Below, in pieces: positions 46,501 to 57,871 of a DNA stretch of 64,000 bases. The translations under genes and the position numbers were made by a program. Each line of letters begins with the position of its first letter. The first letter of the stretch is position 1. The notes below the pieces were generated by a model, which saw only the letters and a program-made list of their open reading frames with translations, made no database searches and was not told the DNA's origin. This DNA is from Ceratopteris richardii (Eukaryota > Streptophyta > Polypodiopsida > Polypodiales > Pteridaceae), in contig CM035441.1 of the NCBI GenBank assembly GCA_020310875.1, forward strand, positions 87,716,536 to 87,780,535, given 5' to 3'.

Positions 46501-47273
46501 TTGAATAACAATATTCTCTTCCTCTTTATGGGGCTTATTCCTCTTTAAGCCCTCCAACTCTTTCCTTAGCCGGATTACTGGATCCTCCATTTTTGTAGAA
46601 TAGGGTAGTTGAGAAGAAATTGCTCCATATTGTTGCCTTATCTGCTCCACTCATGTAGCTGTGTTGATGGACTCCTCTATGGAGGCTGTGGGCAACACTA
46701 ATTTCTTGATTTTACATTGTGTGGTCACTAGAAGTGTCTTAGCTAACCATTTCTTAACAAAAAAATCATGTGGAGGATCTGGCAACTTAGCCATTAGTGC
46801 CTTGGCCCTAGTTACAAACTCTGGAAATTTTTCACTTGGACCTAATCTCAAGTTTTCTAATTCCTCTATGATGATCTCTGTAGTATTTCCATGCTGGATT
46901 GAGTTTTGAATGCATCTTTCATTAAGTCCCAAGTGGTGAAATGGTTCTCAACAAACTGGCTGAACCATTTATTTGCTAACCCTTCTAATGTGGCAAGGAA
47001 GAGTATAAAAAACGCATCCTCTCTTCCCATCAAGCATCTTGTTTTTCATAGTGCTAAAAACCGCCTAATATGCTCATCCGGATCTTCCTGAGCTAAGCCT
47101 CTGAAAGAAGGAAATTTTATATTTAATCTTGATAGTAAGGTTTCCAAGTCTAGCTCACCTGCCATGCTCTTTACTGATGAGGTTGATGAAAGTAGATTGG
47201 AGGATCTTCTAACAACCTTCCTTCTTGTAGCTTTGAAGTTGACCCTCAATGTTTGGGACCGGGTTGCGGTCAT
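43504..47273 (-). pseudogene. gypsy-2 gag-pol polyprotein, RT largely deleted
   Basis: Gag covers 46414-47273 (MTATRSQTLRVNF, LDLETLLSRLNIKFPSFRG, then GPSEKFPEFVTRAKALM). The coiled-coil-like RKELEGLKRNKP and knuckles CSKQGHIVSEC and CQLCRKVGHEPEEC (46280-46370) follow. Protease is at 45346-45816 (VIVDGGSGINLM). RT is lost except its end near 45060-45170, where a palindrome marks the break. RNase H remnants are at 44540-45000. Integrase has HHCC (AHEGTGGGH, CDVC) at 44203-44514, core WGLDFLGP and IDQGTHF at 43828-44163, and C-terminus at 43504-43797. Many stops. Confidence 0.85.
45169..45216. repeat. 48-bp perfect palindrome at RT deletion junction
   Basis: The sequence from TAGGTCTAGG to CCTAGACCTA is its own reverse complement with no spacer, centred on AGCT at 45191-45194. 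The left arm is normal RT sequence (LPRPKS on the minus strand); the right arm is its mirror. Confidence 0.97.
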
Positions 47274-47407
47274 GATCTGCTCATAGCCCTCTTCGTATGA
47301 GATAATTGATAAGAATATTTACCTCTTAGTCCAATGAAGTAGTACTGTCAGCACTTGAACTCTTCTACCCTTTGCACTTGGCTTCTCCTATGCTCAAATC
47401 TCCTTGG

Positions 47408-47426
47408 AGTCCCACCGGGTGTGCCA
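47408..47426 (-). other. gypsy-2 primer binding site
   Basis: The minus strand reads TGGCACACCCGGTGGGACT, five bases inside the 5' LTR. It starts with TGG like tRNA 3' ends; I cannot name the tRNA. Confidence 0.6.
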
Positions 47427-47431
47427 AATTT

Positions 47432-48475
47432 TGTTGGGGGATTCTTGGACAAGAAGGGATTTGAGTGTTTGTAGGAGAAAAGGGAAAGACAAGAAGAAAG
47501 ATACACACCGGAAGTCTCTATCGATTGATTATAAGAAGACAGATACAATGGTGATGCACAATACAATCCAATGCTTCTATGCGAAATCCCACAGAGTGCT
47601 CAATCACAAAATACCAAATACCCAAGGGTCTTGTTGTTGTCAGCCTTCTCTACACCAGAACTCCACCTTCTCCAAGCCTGCACTTGTGCACACCTTGCAC
47701 CAAGCTTCCAATGAGGGGGAGGGATGGACACCTCTTGTCGGCATGTGCACAGCTTCAATGAGACCTTGGGATCCTTGGAGTGAATAGATTAACACTTCTC
47801 TGCACACTTCTTAGTCACTCTTCATGCACACCTTGCACTTCACTTCTCTGCGTCGCACCTATGTGTCCCTTGCACTTCTCTCTCTTGCCTAGCTTAGAGT
47901 ATGCTCACCTTGCTTAGTTCAAGAATAGTCCTTGCCTTGATTTGAGTGTCGATTCACGTACGCTCCTAATTGCAAGAGTATCTTGGTGCTCACTTTGATG
48001 TCCCAAAATTGTCTCCAAAAGTGGGCAGCTAACGAATCCCTGTTTTGTCTGGTAGTGACTTTAGACTAAAACAAAAAAAAAATTAATTGGGGGCCATACT
48101 TTCACTTCTGCATACACTGTCGCTTCACATACCTTCACATTTTTGCCTTTTAATTCTTTACTGGTGCACCTAAGAGAGGGTTAACCTAAACCTTCCAAAA
48201 CACTTTTAAAAACACTTTGAACCTTAGAGAAATTACATAAATACCTCTGCAACCTACAATCCACTTTTTGCAAAATACAACCTTTGTGAACCAATTAATT
48301 GTGCACTACCTATGCACTTTGATACCTGAACTTTGAACACTTTGACTTTGCCCATGTTGACTTTGACCTTGACCATGTTGACTTTGATTGCTTTGACCTT
48401 GATCCTTTTGACTTTGACTATGGTTGATTTTGACTATGGTTGACTTTGACCAACATGACTTCTATGGGCTCAACA
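47432..48475 (-). repeat. gypsy-2 5' LTR
   Basis: TGTTGGGGGATT to GGGCTCAACA, 1,044 bp, about 90% like the left LTR by eye. Confidence 0.9.
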
Positions 48476-50216
48476 GTTTTCTTTTTCATTTGGTTCAAGA
48501 TTCAGTACTTCTTTGGCATCTGCATAGAAGCTTGACATTTCATCAAATACCACATCTCTGATCACCTTTGCTTGTTGTGTGAGTGGGTTATAACATTTAT
48601 ATCCCTTTTGCTCAAGGGAGTATCCAATGAAGTCACACTTTTCTACTTTTGGATCAAGCTTCGTCCTCAATTCATCTAGAACATGTACATATGTAATACA
48701 GCCAAAGACTTTCAGATGTGATAAGTTTGGCTTTTAACTTGTAAACTTCTCTTCAGGTGTAACCTGATGTACAACAACAGTCGGAGCTCTGTTCATTATG
48801 TATACAACAATATGCACAACTTCTACCCATTAACAATGAGGCATATTCTTCTCAACCATCAAGGCTCTTGATATTTCTGTAATATGTCTATTTTTGCATT
48901 CAGCAACGCCATTCTGTTGTGGCCGTGTGTACCTGCATGAAACTGATGCCAAATTCCATGATTTTTAAAAAAAATTCCGAACTCATTTAATATGTATTCA
49001 CCTCCTCCATCAGATCTTAATGTCTAAATGTACTTCCCTATCTGCTTTTCTACCATAGCTTTAAAATTCTGGAAGTGAGTGAACACCTCACTCTTCTCTT
49101 TCATGAAATATACCCATACTTTGTGTGTATGGTCATCAATGAAAGTAACATAAAACCTGCAACCGCCCATAGATGTGGTCTTTGTTGGACCCCAAACATC
49201 TGTATGTACTACTTCTAGTACATTCTCACTAACATGCTTGTCATGTGGAAATGATGCTCTTGATTGTTTACCAAATTGACATGCTCCACATACCTTTTGC
49301 ATTTCTACAACTTTGAATTTTGGTAGTCCATGGACAATCTCCTTTGACTGCATCAATGTCGGCCTTTGCAAGTTTGCATGTCCAATCCATTTTTGCCACA
49401 TCTCTATATTTGCAATAACTCTTGCACCTTTTGCAAACATGATTGCATTCATTTCAAGAATCTTCACATTTAAGGTGAAAATCCTACCCACTTTGTTTCC
49501 TTTGGCAACCAATCATCCATCCTACTTGTACTCTTCTACATATAATCCATCAGCATTGAACCTGACTTGTAATCCCTGGTCAACAATTTGTCCAACAAAA
49601 ACTAGATTCTTTGTTATGTTTGGAACATGCAACACATCAGCAAGATGTTTTACCTTTCCATCCTCCATCGATAGTGCTATGTTTCCTGTATGCTCAATAA
49701 GATGTGATGTGTCATCACTTGTTTCAACATATCTAGGAATTGGTAATTTTTACAAAGTAGTAAACCATTCCGCATGATTGGTCATGTGATTTGAAGCACC
49801 TGAATCAACATACTAGACATTATCATTTGATTTTGAAACACCAGTAGACATAGTATTCATCATGTGATGTTGAACCACAAACAGCTTCTCAGAAGCATCT
49901 GCACTTGTGGATGCATAGTTATTTTGCTGCCTTCTGTTATTTTGATTCTTCAACGTGCAATCACGTTCAAATTGTCGAGGTTTACCACAATTCCAACATC
50001 CTTTACTATCATTACTTGAATCATTTCTTTGGAAATTTCTGCATCCTCTTTGGCTCCCCTGCCTTGAAACTGTCCTCTTCCTCCTGCATGATTCTATTGT
50101 TGTCTTTGGTCTTGGTTACTATTTCATCTTCCACTTCCAAAACCTCTACCTCTACCTCTTCCTCTACTAGAGTAGAATACATGCTCAGAACTAGATTTTC
50201 CTTGGGAGTTTGAATC
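48476..50216 (-). pseudogene. copia-6 gag-pol, gag-integrase part (right of gypsy-2)
   Basis: From right to left: Gly/Arg-rich gag end, CCHC (CWNCGKPRQFERDC) near 49970, protease YVDSGASNHM near 49800 (just preceded by a TAG), GAG-pre-integrase near 49400 (KWIGHANLQRP), integrase zinc end CGACQFGKQSR and HTDVWGP, then LRSDGGGEY near 49000 and KCDFIGYSLEQKGYKCYNP at 48470-48670. Stops at 49022 and elsewhere break it. Copia-7's LTR cuts it at 50216. Confidence 0.85.
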
Positions 50217-51281
50217 TGTTGATGTATGAAACACCACAAGGAATGAACTAATGTGACACTAGAACACCTCTACGGTCACCATTAACTCATTTCCGCTCCA
50301 AACTTTGAGAAATGATAGTCTAAACTGAGAACTTTGCTTCTACAAAAATTCCTAGTCACTGAAATGACATACCTTTAGTATTTTGTTAATTTCTCTTAGC
50401 AAAAAATATTTTTCCAAGATATTTTGGTGGATGAAAGTAGAGGCTTAGATCTTTCCAACAAGCTATTATTTGCAAGAAACAGATCTCTAGAACTCAATTT
50501 ATGGCCTTCACAAGATCACCCTCTATGACTTCCCAAAACTCGAAATTTTACCTCTTTTAGTAATCCTGAGTGTCTAAAAATGAAAATTCGATGCCTAGCA
50601 TCGACTTGCAACCAAAATTCTATGCCAGGCATCGACTTGGTGCTTGTTTAGCCTCTTTTTCAACACCTAAAATGGCCGCTTGAACACAAGACATGAACAA
50701 AGCACTTTTATGCTAGAAGTCGATGCCAGGCATCCACTTTATGCTGAAACTCGATGCCAGGCATCGAGTTGCTCCACAAACATCATCTTTTCAAGAAGAT
50801 TTGGCAGGAGTTAGAACTCAGAGAATAAAAACACAGACTTATCAGCACAAACTCAATGTGAGGCATCGAGTTGCTTGGAAAACTTGAACTTTTCAAATCA
50901 TTTCATAGTAGACAAGCATGGAGATGATGGAGAGAGTCTCATACACAGAACTTTAACTATTTCTTCTCATAGCTATGAAAAAATCAGAAGTTTTACAGAT
51001 GATTTCTCACTTGGAGAAGCCCGACTATACTCAGTCATACAAAATGAACTCCTCATATTCTATCACTCTCTTCCACTTCTTCTCTCATCGCGTCAGTTGA
51101 TACAAACTAACTTATATAGATTTTCTCATTCTCGTGATTTTAAAAAAACTTCTAGAACTAAAGTGAACTAACTTTATAAATATAATACACTTGTGAATTT
51201 GTCCCTTCACATAGGCATGTGGTTTTCTTCTAAAGCTTTGACCTTCAAATATATGTCCAATTAGTGAGTGTTTCTCCAACA
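50217..51281 (-). repeat. copia-7 3' LTR
   Basis: It runs from TGTTGATGTATG to TTTCTCCAACA, 1,065 bp, followed by a polypurine tract (minus GTGATTGAGGGGGAGCT). It carries five near-palindromes. No second copy is in the window, so the left end is an estimate. Confidence 0.7.
50588..50869. repeat. Five dispersed 17-bp near-palindromes, TCGATGCCAGGCATCGA
   Basis: Copies are at 50588-50604, 50619-50635, 50720-50736, 50751-50767 (perfect, extending to 19 bp) and 50853-50869. Arms of seven or eight bases pair around one to three bases. The fifth has a decayed left arm. Confidence 0.85.
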
Positions 51282-51318
51282 GCTCCCCCTCAATCACTAA
51301 TTGACATTCCCTGTTTCT

Positions 51319-54300
51319 TCATATCATCTTCTTTTCTTTTACTCCTGCCATGCTTTTGAATCTGCTACTCTTCACACCATCCAAGCTCTTTGTCATTATG
51401 TCTGCTATCTGATCTTTTGTAGAAATGTACTCCACCTCAATTGCTTTCTCCATTACCTTTTCTCTCAGGAAATGATAATGTATCTCTATATGTTTTGTTC
51501 TTGCATGAAATACTAGATTTGCTGCAAGATAAAGTGAACTCATATTATCTCCATGTATTGTAGGTATGTGCAAGCTTTTGAACAGTGTCTACATCCATTT
51601 GACCTCCTTAGCTACTTCCACAAGTCCTTTGTACTCAGCTTCAGTTGATGATAATGCTACTGTATGTTGTTTCTTTGAACACCAACTTACAAGCTTATCA
51701 CCAATGTATATCATGTAGCCATGGGTTGATCTTCTGTCATCTTGGTTGCCTGCCCAGTCTGAATCACTATAGGCTCTTAACTTCAAATATGATGTAAAAG
51801 GATAATATAATCCTTCCTTTATAGTTCCTTTGATATATCAGAGAACTCTTTCACCTGCAATCCAATGTGGGTCCTTTGGACAATGCATGAACTGTGATAA
51901 AACTCCCACTACATAACTAAGATCAGGACTTGTTAGTGTAGCATAAATCAAACTACCCACAAGAGATTGATACTTCCTCATATCTTTGTATTCTGCACCA
52001 TCATATTTACTGAGCTTGTGATTAACTTCAAGTGGAGTTGAAGCTTCTCTGCAATTTTCCATATCAAACTTCTTCAATAGATTCAAAAGATACCTTTCTT
52101 GTGATACATATATGCCATGATCTGTATAAGTGACTTCCATTCCAAGAAAGTATGATAACTTTCCTAGATCACTGATCTTGAATTCTTTTTCAAGTAATCT
52201 CTTTACCTCCTTGATTCCTTCATCTGAAGTACCTCTGATTATAATGTTATCTACATAAATAAAAATGTAGATTGTAGCTTCCTCTATTCTTTTGATGAGT
52301 AGACTTGGATCTGCTTGAACTTTGATATCCAAGATCATTGAGATACTTCACCAGTCTATAGTTCCATGCTCTTGGAGCTTGCTTCAATCCATAGAGTGCT
52401 CTTCTCAGCCTGCAAACAAAATTTGGATACCTGGAATCTATAAACCCTTGAGGTTGTTCCATGTATACCTCATCTGATATGTATCCATTCAAGAATGCAT
52501 TCTTTATATCCAATTGACTTAGGGTCCATCCTTTTGAAGCTGCAATAGCAATGATTTTCCTTATAGTTAACATCTTAGCTACAGGACTGAATGTCTCATC
52601 ATAATCTATGCCATAGGTTTGGGCATAGCCTTTCACCACCATTCTAGCTTTGTATCTGGCTATACTTCCATCTGCAAGCTTCTTCACTTTATAAACCCAT
52701 TTATTTCCAATTACTTTCTTACCATTTGCTTTAGGAACAAGTTCCCATGTCTTGTTCTCCTCCAATGCATTGAATTCTTCCTTCATTGCTTCTTCCCATT
52801 GATTCTTATCTTTAGCTTCATCATAGTTCTGCGGTTCTTCATCATCTTTAACCATATATGCATAGTTCTTCTGAGTTATGTAAGAAGTATCATAAGAATA
52901 CCTTTCTGGTTGTCTTCTTGTCCTGCTTGACCTTCTTGGTTCACATTCTTCATAAGTGTCTGGATACACTTCTTCATCAAATATAGGAGCTTCTTCATTT
53001 CTTCTTGTTAATCCAGTTCTGGATGTACTTGCTTGCATATAGTCTTCATCTCTATTTACTTGTACAATTGATTTTCCTTTCTCACATCTTCTTACCTGTT
53101 CTTCAAATTCTTCAGTTGTATGACTTTGATCTGCATACCAACTTTTCTGTTAATCAAATGTAACATCTCTAGAAACAATAAATTGTTTGGTTAGAGGATT
53201 CCACAATCTGTAATCCATCTGCTTTTCATCATAACCAATGAACATATATTTTTCTACCTTTGGTTCAAGTTTATGTCTAAGTTGTGATGGCACATAAGCA
53301 TATGCGATTGATCCAAGCACTCTACAATGATCTAGTGTTGGTTTCTTATCCCACCAAGCTTCATATGGAGGCATTCTATTTAGAGCTGCACATGGTAATC
53401 TATTCACAAGGTATGTAGCTGTATTTACAACCTCAACCCAAAGATAATTTGGACAATTCTTCTCCTTCAGCATAGCTCTAGCAAACTCAACCAAAGTCCT
53501 CTTCCTTCTTTCTGCTACACCATTTTGTTGTGGTGTATACCTGCAAGTTATTTCTCTCTTAATAGCTGCATTCCAAAGATAATCATTGAACTCTTGGGAG
53601 AAGTATTCTCCCCCTACATCAGACCTCAGTCTCTTAAGCTTTTCACCTGTGACTCTCTCTGCATATGCATGAAAATGCTTGAAAGCTCCAAACACTTCTG
53701 ATCTTTCCTTCAAGACATATAAAGTTATCCATCTTGTAGCATCGTCAATGAAAAGAACATAATACCTTGAGCCACTGATAGATCCTTCTTTTGTTGGTCC
53801 CCATACATCTGTATGAATGAGCTCAAGTACTCCATCATGTTTGAATCCTTTCTTCTGAAATGGCAACGTATGTACTTTACCCATTTGACATGCTTCACAT
53901 TTATAGACCATATGTTGATTATGCACATTTGGTAATCCTAGTACAGACTGATTTTCAACCATAGCTTAAATTCCTCTTTCATTGAAGTGACCTAATCTCT
54001 TATGCCAGAGATCAAGTTTTGTAATCACTCCTTCGCCATGTGTGAGCAAAGCTTGACCAATGTTCCCTTGTACTCTTAAAGTAAAGAGTCTACCTTCTTT
54101 CTTACCAAAGACAATTTGATTATATCCATTCTCTGGATCTTCAACAAATACTCCTTCATTTGTAAACCTGACTTGAAAACCGTTTTCAACTATCTGTCCC
54201 ACACTAATCAAGTTTTTAGGTATTGTAGGAACATACAAAACATTGGTTAGCAAATATGCTCCACTCTTGCATTTCACTTTTCCAATTGAGTGTACACTAT

Positions 54301-54457
54301 GTCTTGTATTATCACCTGTTTGAACTGTATGACTAGAAATACCTTTTTCCAATTCTGACATCAATTCTATGTTTCCTGACAAATGATTAGAACATCTAGA
54401 GTCAATGTAAAATACCTTTAGATGTTCTTTATCTGATGTGCTGATAGATATATACAT
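51319..54457 (-). pseudogene. copia-7 gag-pol polyprotein (protease to RNase H)
   Basis: It opens at the protease (KVFYIDSRCSNHLSG at 53966-54457; the usual DSG reads DSR), then GAG-pre-integrase (WHKRLGHFNERG), integrase at 53150-53962 (CEACQMGK, RLRSDVGGEYFS, NGVAERRKRT), RT at 52247-53038 and 51838-52338, and RNase H at 51319-51786. A frameshift near 52300 splits RT. The catalytic YVDD reads YVDN (codon 52246-52248), so RT would be dead even if joined. Gag and the 5' LTR are missing on the right, where gypsy-3 begins. Confidence 0.9.
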
Positions 54458-54469
54458 AGATCAAGTTAC

Positions 54470-55022
54470 AGTAAGGCTCGTCTTAAGCTAAGTACGAAAT
54501 CTTTGTCCCGTAAAGGTTATGACTATGACTTGTGTTACGTTAGCTCTGATATGGTACACTGATTACTGAGTCAGTTTTAATCGGTGTAGGAATCTACATC
54601 CAGTACTGTGTGTTGAGAATTTTAAGTCTTTCTGTGTCTTCAGTTCTGGTTGATTGTCTGCAACTACTCGGTAAGGGTTGAGTCAATGTATTATCTCTGT
54701 TGTTACAGTGTTTTGTGTTAGGAGCAGTTCTTGAGCAATCAAACTCAGTTTGTATTATGATTTTGGGTAGTCTGGTGCTATATATTGAGAGTACCTTAAC
54801 TTGAATGTGTTCGATAGACTTTAGGAAGTGTCTGATCATAGATAGTAAGATTGTGAAGCGTAATTAGATTCTTGATAGAGTTCTTGAGCGTAGTATATTG
54901 CTGTGTGAAGTGGGAAATTTGGGAAAATCAAGAACAGGGCCTCTGTCTAACAGACCCCTTCCACTCCCAAGAACCCATTAATTGTTTAAACGCGTCTCTG
55001 ATGGTTAGTACCGCGTTTAACA
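54470..55022 (+). repeat. gypsy-3 5' LTR (left end approximate)
   Basis: Copia-7 coding sequence stops at about 54460 and the LTR ends TTTAACA at 55022, one base before the primer site. The other LTR lies beyond the window. TATA-like CTATATATT is at 54778-54786. No coding frame. Confidence 0.65.
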
Positions 55023-55023
55023 C

Positions 55024-55040
55024 TGGCGTCGTCTGTGGGA
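55024..55040 (+). other. gypsy-3 primer binding site
   Basis: TGGCGTCGTCTGTGGGA matches the TGGCGCCGTCTGTGGGA type common in plant Ty3 elements, with one C-to-T change. Confidence 0.75.
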
Positions 55041-55174
55041 AGGTGGCATCAAGAGTGTTGCCAGCTAACTGTGGGAAAGTGGCATCAAGAGTATTGTTAG
55101 TTAACTGTGGAAAGTGGCACCAGATTGTTGTCATTTGTCTGTGCGAATGTGACATCAAGAGTGCTCGTTGATTG
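55033..55174 (+). repeat. 36-bp tandem repeats starting inside the primer site
   Basis: Units start at 55033, 55069, 55105 and 55139, each with CTGTGgGAAnGTGGCATCAAGAG. The first two are 36 bp and close; the third (34 bp) and fourth are worn. The first unit's CTGTGGGA is the 3' part of the primer site. Confidence 0.85.
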
Positions 55175-55243
55175 ATTATGAAAGTGTTCACAGACTGTGA
55201 ATCGACCGTAAAGAAGGTACGCAAAGCGTTGCAAACGTAGTAT

Positions 55244-57871
55244 ATGCCGGTTACTTGTTCCGGTGAATCATACCCGAAGCATAGAAGAAACCAACAGTCT
55301 TGGGCGATACCTAATTTGCTAAGGACGCCTCCGGGAAGTAGAAGTGTAGATAAGTCTAACCCAGCTGTCAAGGAATTGAAGAATGCCGCTAGGGATCCTG
55401 GTAGTATTCCGGTAAAACGTACTATGTTTCTGGTAGATTCTGGTGCGATTTCGGCACAGTCTGTCGAAGAAATAGTAACTCCAGAGTCTACCAGGACAAA
55501 GCTTGAAGTTAATTTGACACCATTGGGTCAAGATTCGAATTTGTTTGCGGATAGAAACATCTTGGCCAAAGAAATCAGTGAAAGAGGAAAAGCACCTTGT
55601 TTTGGTGAAAATTTGACACCTTCCGGTGTCATTTCAGTACCAGTTGCCGAGAGTTCACAGTCTTCCGGTGACGGTTTACCATTCCTTGGTGGATCTTTAG
55701 TCCAGTCACCGTTATTTGGAGTAAGTACCCCTACATCTGATACCAAGGAGGAAGGTAGCTTGTTTGAAACCAAAATCAGAAACATACTGAAGGATATTAT
55801 CAAGCCGGAAAGTGTACAGACAGAAGACACAGATTCAGACGGTTCGGATATTCAGCTTCGGGATACAGAAGATAGTCACAATACCACCGCCAGCACAATG
55901 AGTGGGCAACAACAACAACAGCAGCAGCAACAGCAACATCTATTTCCACCCCGGCCGACTCCAACAGGAGTAATGTACACTAAATTCGGTGGATTCCCAG
56001 GTGATGACCCAAACGCTCATGTACGCACATTTGAGATAAGTTACGCAGTGCTCAATCATCCACTTGATCTGGCGTATAAAGCTATTGTACTCCAGTCTAC
56101 ATTGGTTAATGAAGCGGCCAGATCGCTTACAGAATATGATATTAACCATTTCGGCACCTATGAAGCAGTAAGGGACGCATTTTTGCAGAGATTCAGGCTA
56201 AAGAAGAATCCAGCCAAAATTTTTGATTACCTGCAAAACAATAGACAGAAGATGAATCAGACAGTGCAGGAATATGTCATCCTATTCAGAACGCATTTGA
56301 GGCAATTACCACCAGCACACGCCAACCTACAAGATGATGTTATCACTCAATGTTTTATCAATGGTTTGACTCCACAACTTAAACAGATTGTGATCATACA
56401 CTGTGTGGGAGCTATGACACTAGATGCGGTGATCGTAATGGCTTTGCAGCTAGAAAACAAGGTTGGAGGATTTACAGAAGACCTAGAATGGTTAAAGGCA
56501 AGTAAAAATGTTGCAGAAGATCCGACCAGACAGATGTACTGCACCACGTGCAAGAATTCAGGGCATACCAGTGCCACTTGTGCCCTCAACCAGTTGTTTT
56601 GCGCTATCTGTAATATGACAGGACATTCCACCAAAAACTGTGCATACAACGTCAAAGTACAGGGAACAGCAACAGTGAATGCAATTATACAAGAACCAGG
56701 GCAGCCGGCCAATCACTATGTACCTCCTCAAATGAGAAACAACCAGCAGCAGGGATACCGAAATTACGAAGGACAGAGAAATAATAACTACAATGCAAAC
56801 CATTGGCAGGCAGGACCAGCACAGGAAAATACTAATTTGCCACCACCTCGCTGCCATTTTTGTGGTGAATTTGGCCACATTAGAAGATTTTGTAAAGATG
56901 CAGCAGAATATGATCAGAGAAAGAAAGAACGGCAGAATCCAATAACTAATATGGTTCATATCACACCAATAGAAACACAAGCTGCAGTAGTTCAGACTAG
57001 ATCCGGTAGGCCGTTACAACCAGCAGCTGAAATATTTGAACTAGGCATCCTAGAGCAGCAAAGAACATATGACAAGGCTAGTCAGTGGACCACCTCAGAA
57101 CCTCCAGTATTCCCAGATCCTATTCCGGTGACACAAGTTCCACTGTCAAAGGAAACTACACAGGAGCAAGAGTCAATTCCAGTAACCGATGCATCGTCTT
57201 CAGAATCGGTGAAAGGTACAAATCAAGTAAATCAAGCCTGGGAAATTTTATCTAAAGCATCCATTACTCTCCCTCTTGGACAGCTACTTGCACTAGTATC
57301 AGGAGTCCGTCAACAATTCCAGCAACAGTTTAGTATTGAGTCTGCCTGCATTCCAGCAACATCAACAATACAACTAGAAACTGACGCTACGGTGGATCAT
57401 TCGGCCCCATTGATTACGGTATGGTACAAAAATCATAAAATTAATCAAGTACTAATTGATGGAGGGTCTGGTGTAAACATTGCTACTGCCGCACTATGTA
57501 AAAAGTTAGGATGGACAAAAATTGAGCCTGTCCAGTTTTTTGTAAGGATGGCTGATCAGTCTAGAGTCCACCCAGTAGGACTAGTACGAGATGTTCCCAT
57601 AACTCTGCAAGGTACAACATTTAAGATGACTTTTGTTGTCTTAGAGCTACCAGATTCTAGCTTGGATTATAATCTGCTTTTCGGCCATCCTTGGTTGAAA
57701 CAAGCCAAGGTGATACAAGATTGGTCCGCACAGGAACTCACTTTCAAGGATAATAATCGTAAATATATTGTAAAATTAGATGCTATACAGCCTTGTGAAT
57801 TACATGCTAGACCTTATTTTGTAGAACCAATTCATATTTTAGATGGTTTGTCAGATGATGAAGAAGAATAG
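55244..57871 (+). CDS. gypsy-3 gag-protease polyprotein
   Basis: An unbroken 875-residue frame. The first 220 residues are a Ser/Asp-rich extension I do not recognise. Ten Gln (221-230, CAA/CAG) precede the capsid-type gag domain (KFGGFPGDDPNAHVRTFE to GLTPQLKQIV). Three CCHC knuckles follow: CTTCKNSGHTSATC near 432, CAICNMTGHSTKNC near 455 and CHFCGEFGHIRRFC near 536. Protease is near 720-830 with VLIDGGSGVNIATA and LLFGHPWLKQA. The frame ends in TAG at 57869-57871 and RT follows in the same frame. The start is the first Met in frame after the repeat-rich leader; a later start is possible. Confidence 0.88.
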   Translation: MPVTCSGESYPKHRRNQQSWAIPNLLRTPPGSRSVDKSNPAVKELKNAARDPGSIPVKRTMFLVDSGAISAQSVEEIVTPESTRTKLEVNLTPLGQDSNLFADRNILAKEISERGKAPCFGENLTPSGVISVPVAESSQSSGDGLPFLGGSLVQSPLFGVSTPTSDTKEEGSLFETKIRNILKDIIKPESVQTEDTDSDGSDIQLRDTEDSHNTTASTMSGQQQQQQQQQQHLFPPRPTPTGVMYTKFGGFPGDDPNAHVRTFEISYAVLNHPLDLAYKAIVLQSTLVNEAARSLTEYDINHFGTYEAVRDAFLQRFRLKKNPAKIFDYLQNNRQKMNQTVQEYVILFRTHLRQLPPAHANLQDDVITQCFINGLTPQLKQIVIIHCVGAMTLDAVIVMALQLENKVGGFTEDLEWLKASKNVAEDPTRQMYCTTCKNSGHTSATCALNQLFCAICNMTGHSTKNCAYNVKVQGTATVNAIIQEPGQPANHYVPPQMRNNQQQGYRNYEGQRNNNYNANHWQAGPAQENTNLPPPRCHFCGEFGHIRRFCKDAAEYDQRKKERQNPITNMVHITPIETQAAVVQTRSGRPLQPAAEIFELGILEQQRTYDKASQWTTSEPPVFPDPIPVTQVPLSKETTQEQESIPVTDASSSESVKGTNQVNQAWEILSKASITLPLGQLLALVSGVRQQFQQQFSIESACIPATSTIQLETDATVDHSAPLITVWYKNHKINQVLIDGGSGVNIATAALCKKLGWTKIEPVQFFVRMADQSRVHPVGLVRDVPITLQGTTFKMTFVVLELPDSSLDYNLLFGHPWLKQAKVIQDWSAQELTFKDNNRKYIVKLDAIQPCELHARPYFVEPIHILDGLSDDEEE

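Larger units (their letters stand above)
41169..48475 (-). mobile_element. Ty3/gypsy element gypsy-2, complete with both LTRs
   Basis: The LTRs are 41169-42150 and 47432-48475. The flanking 5-mers are ATTTT (41164-41168) and GTTTT (48476-48480), a target duplication with one mismatch. Both flanks are the same copia-6 linker region: removing the element and one copy keeps the copia-6 frame (EKEN on one side, AGKSS on the other). The coding part is heavily decayed and most of RT is deleted. Confidence 0.9.

Noticed and set aside
55430..55460. LVDSGAIS in the gypsy-3 Gag extension as a third protease
   Set aside because: No partner ILG motif or fold follows, and the real protease (IDGGSG, LLFGHPW) is further on.
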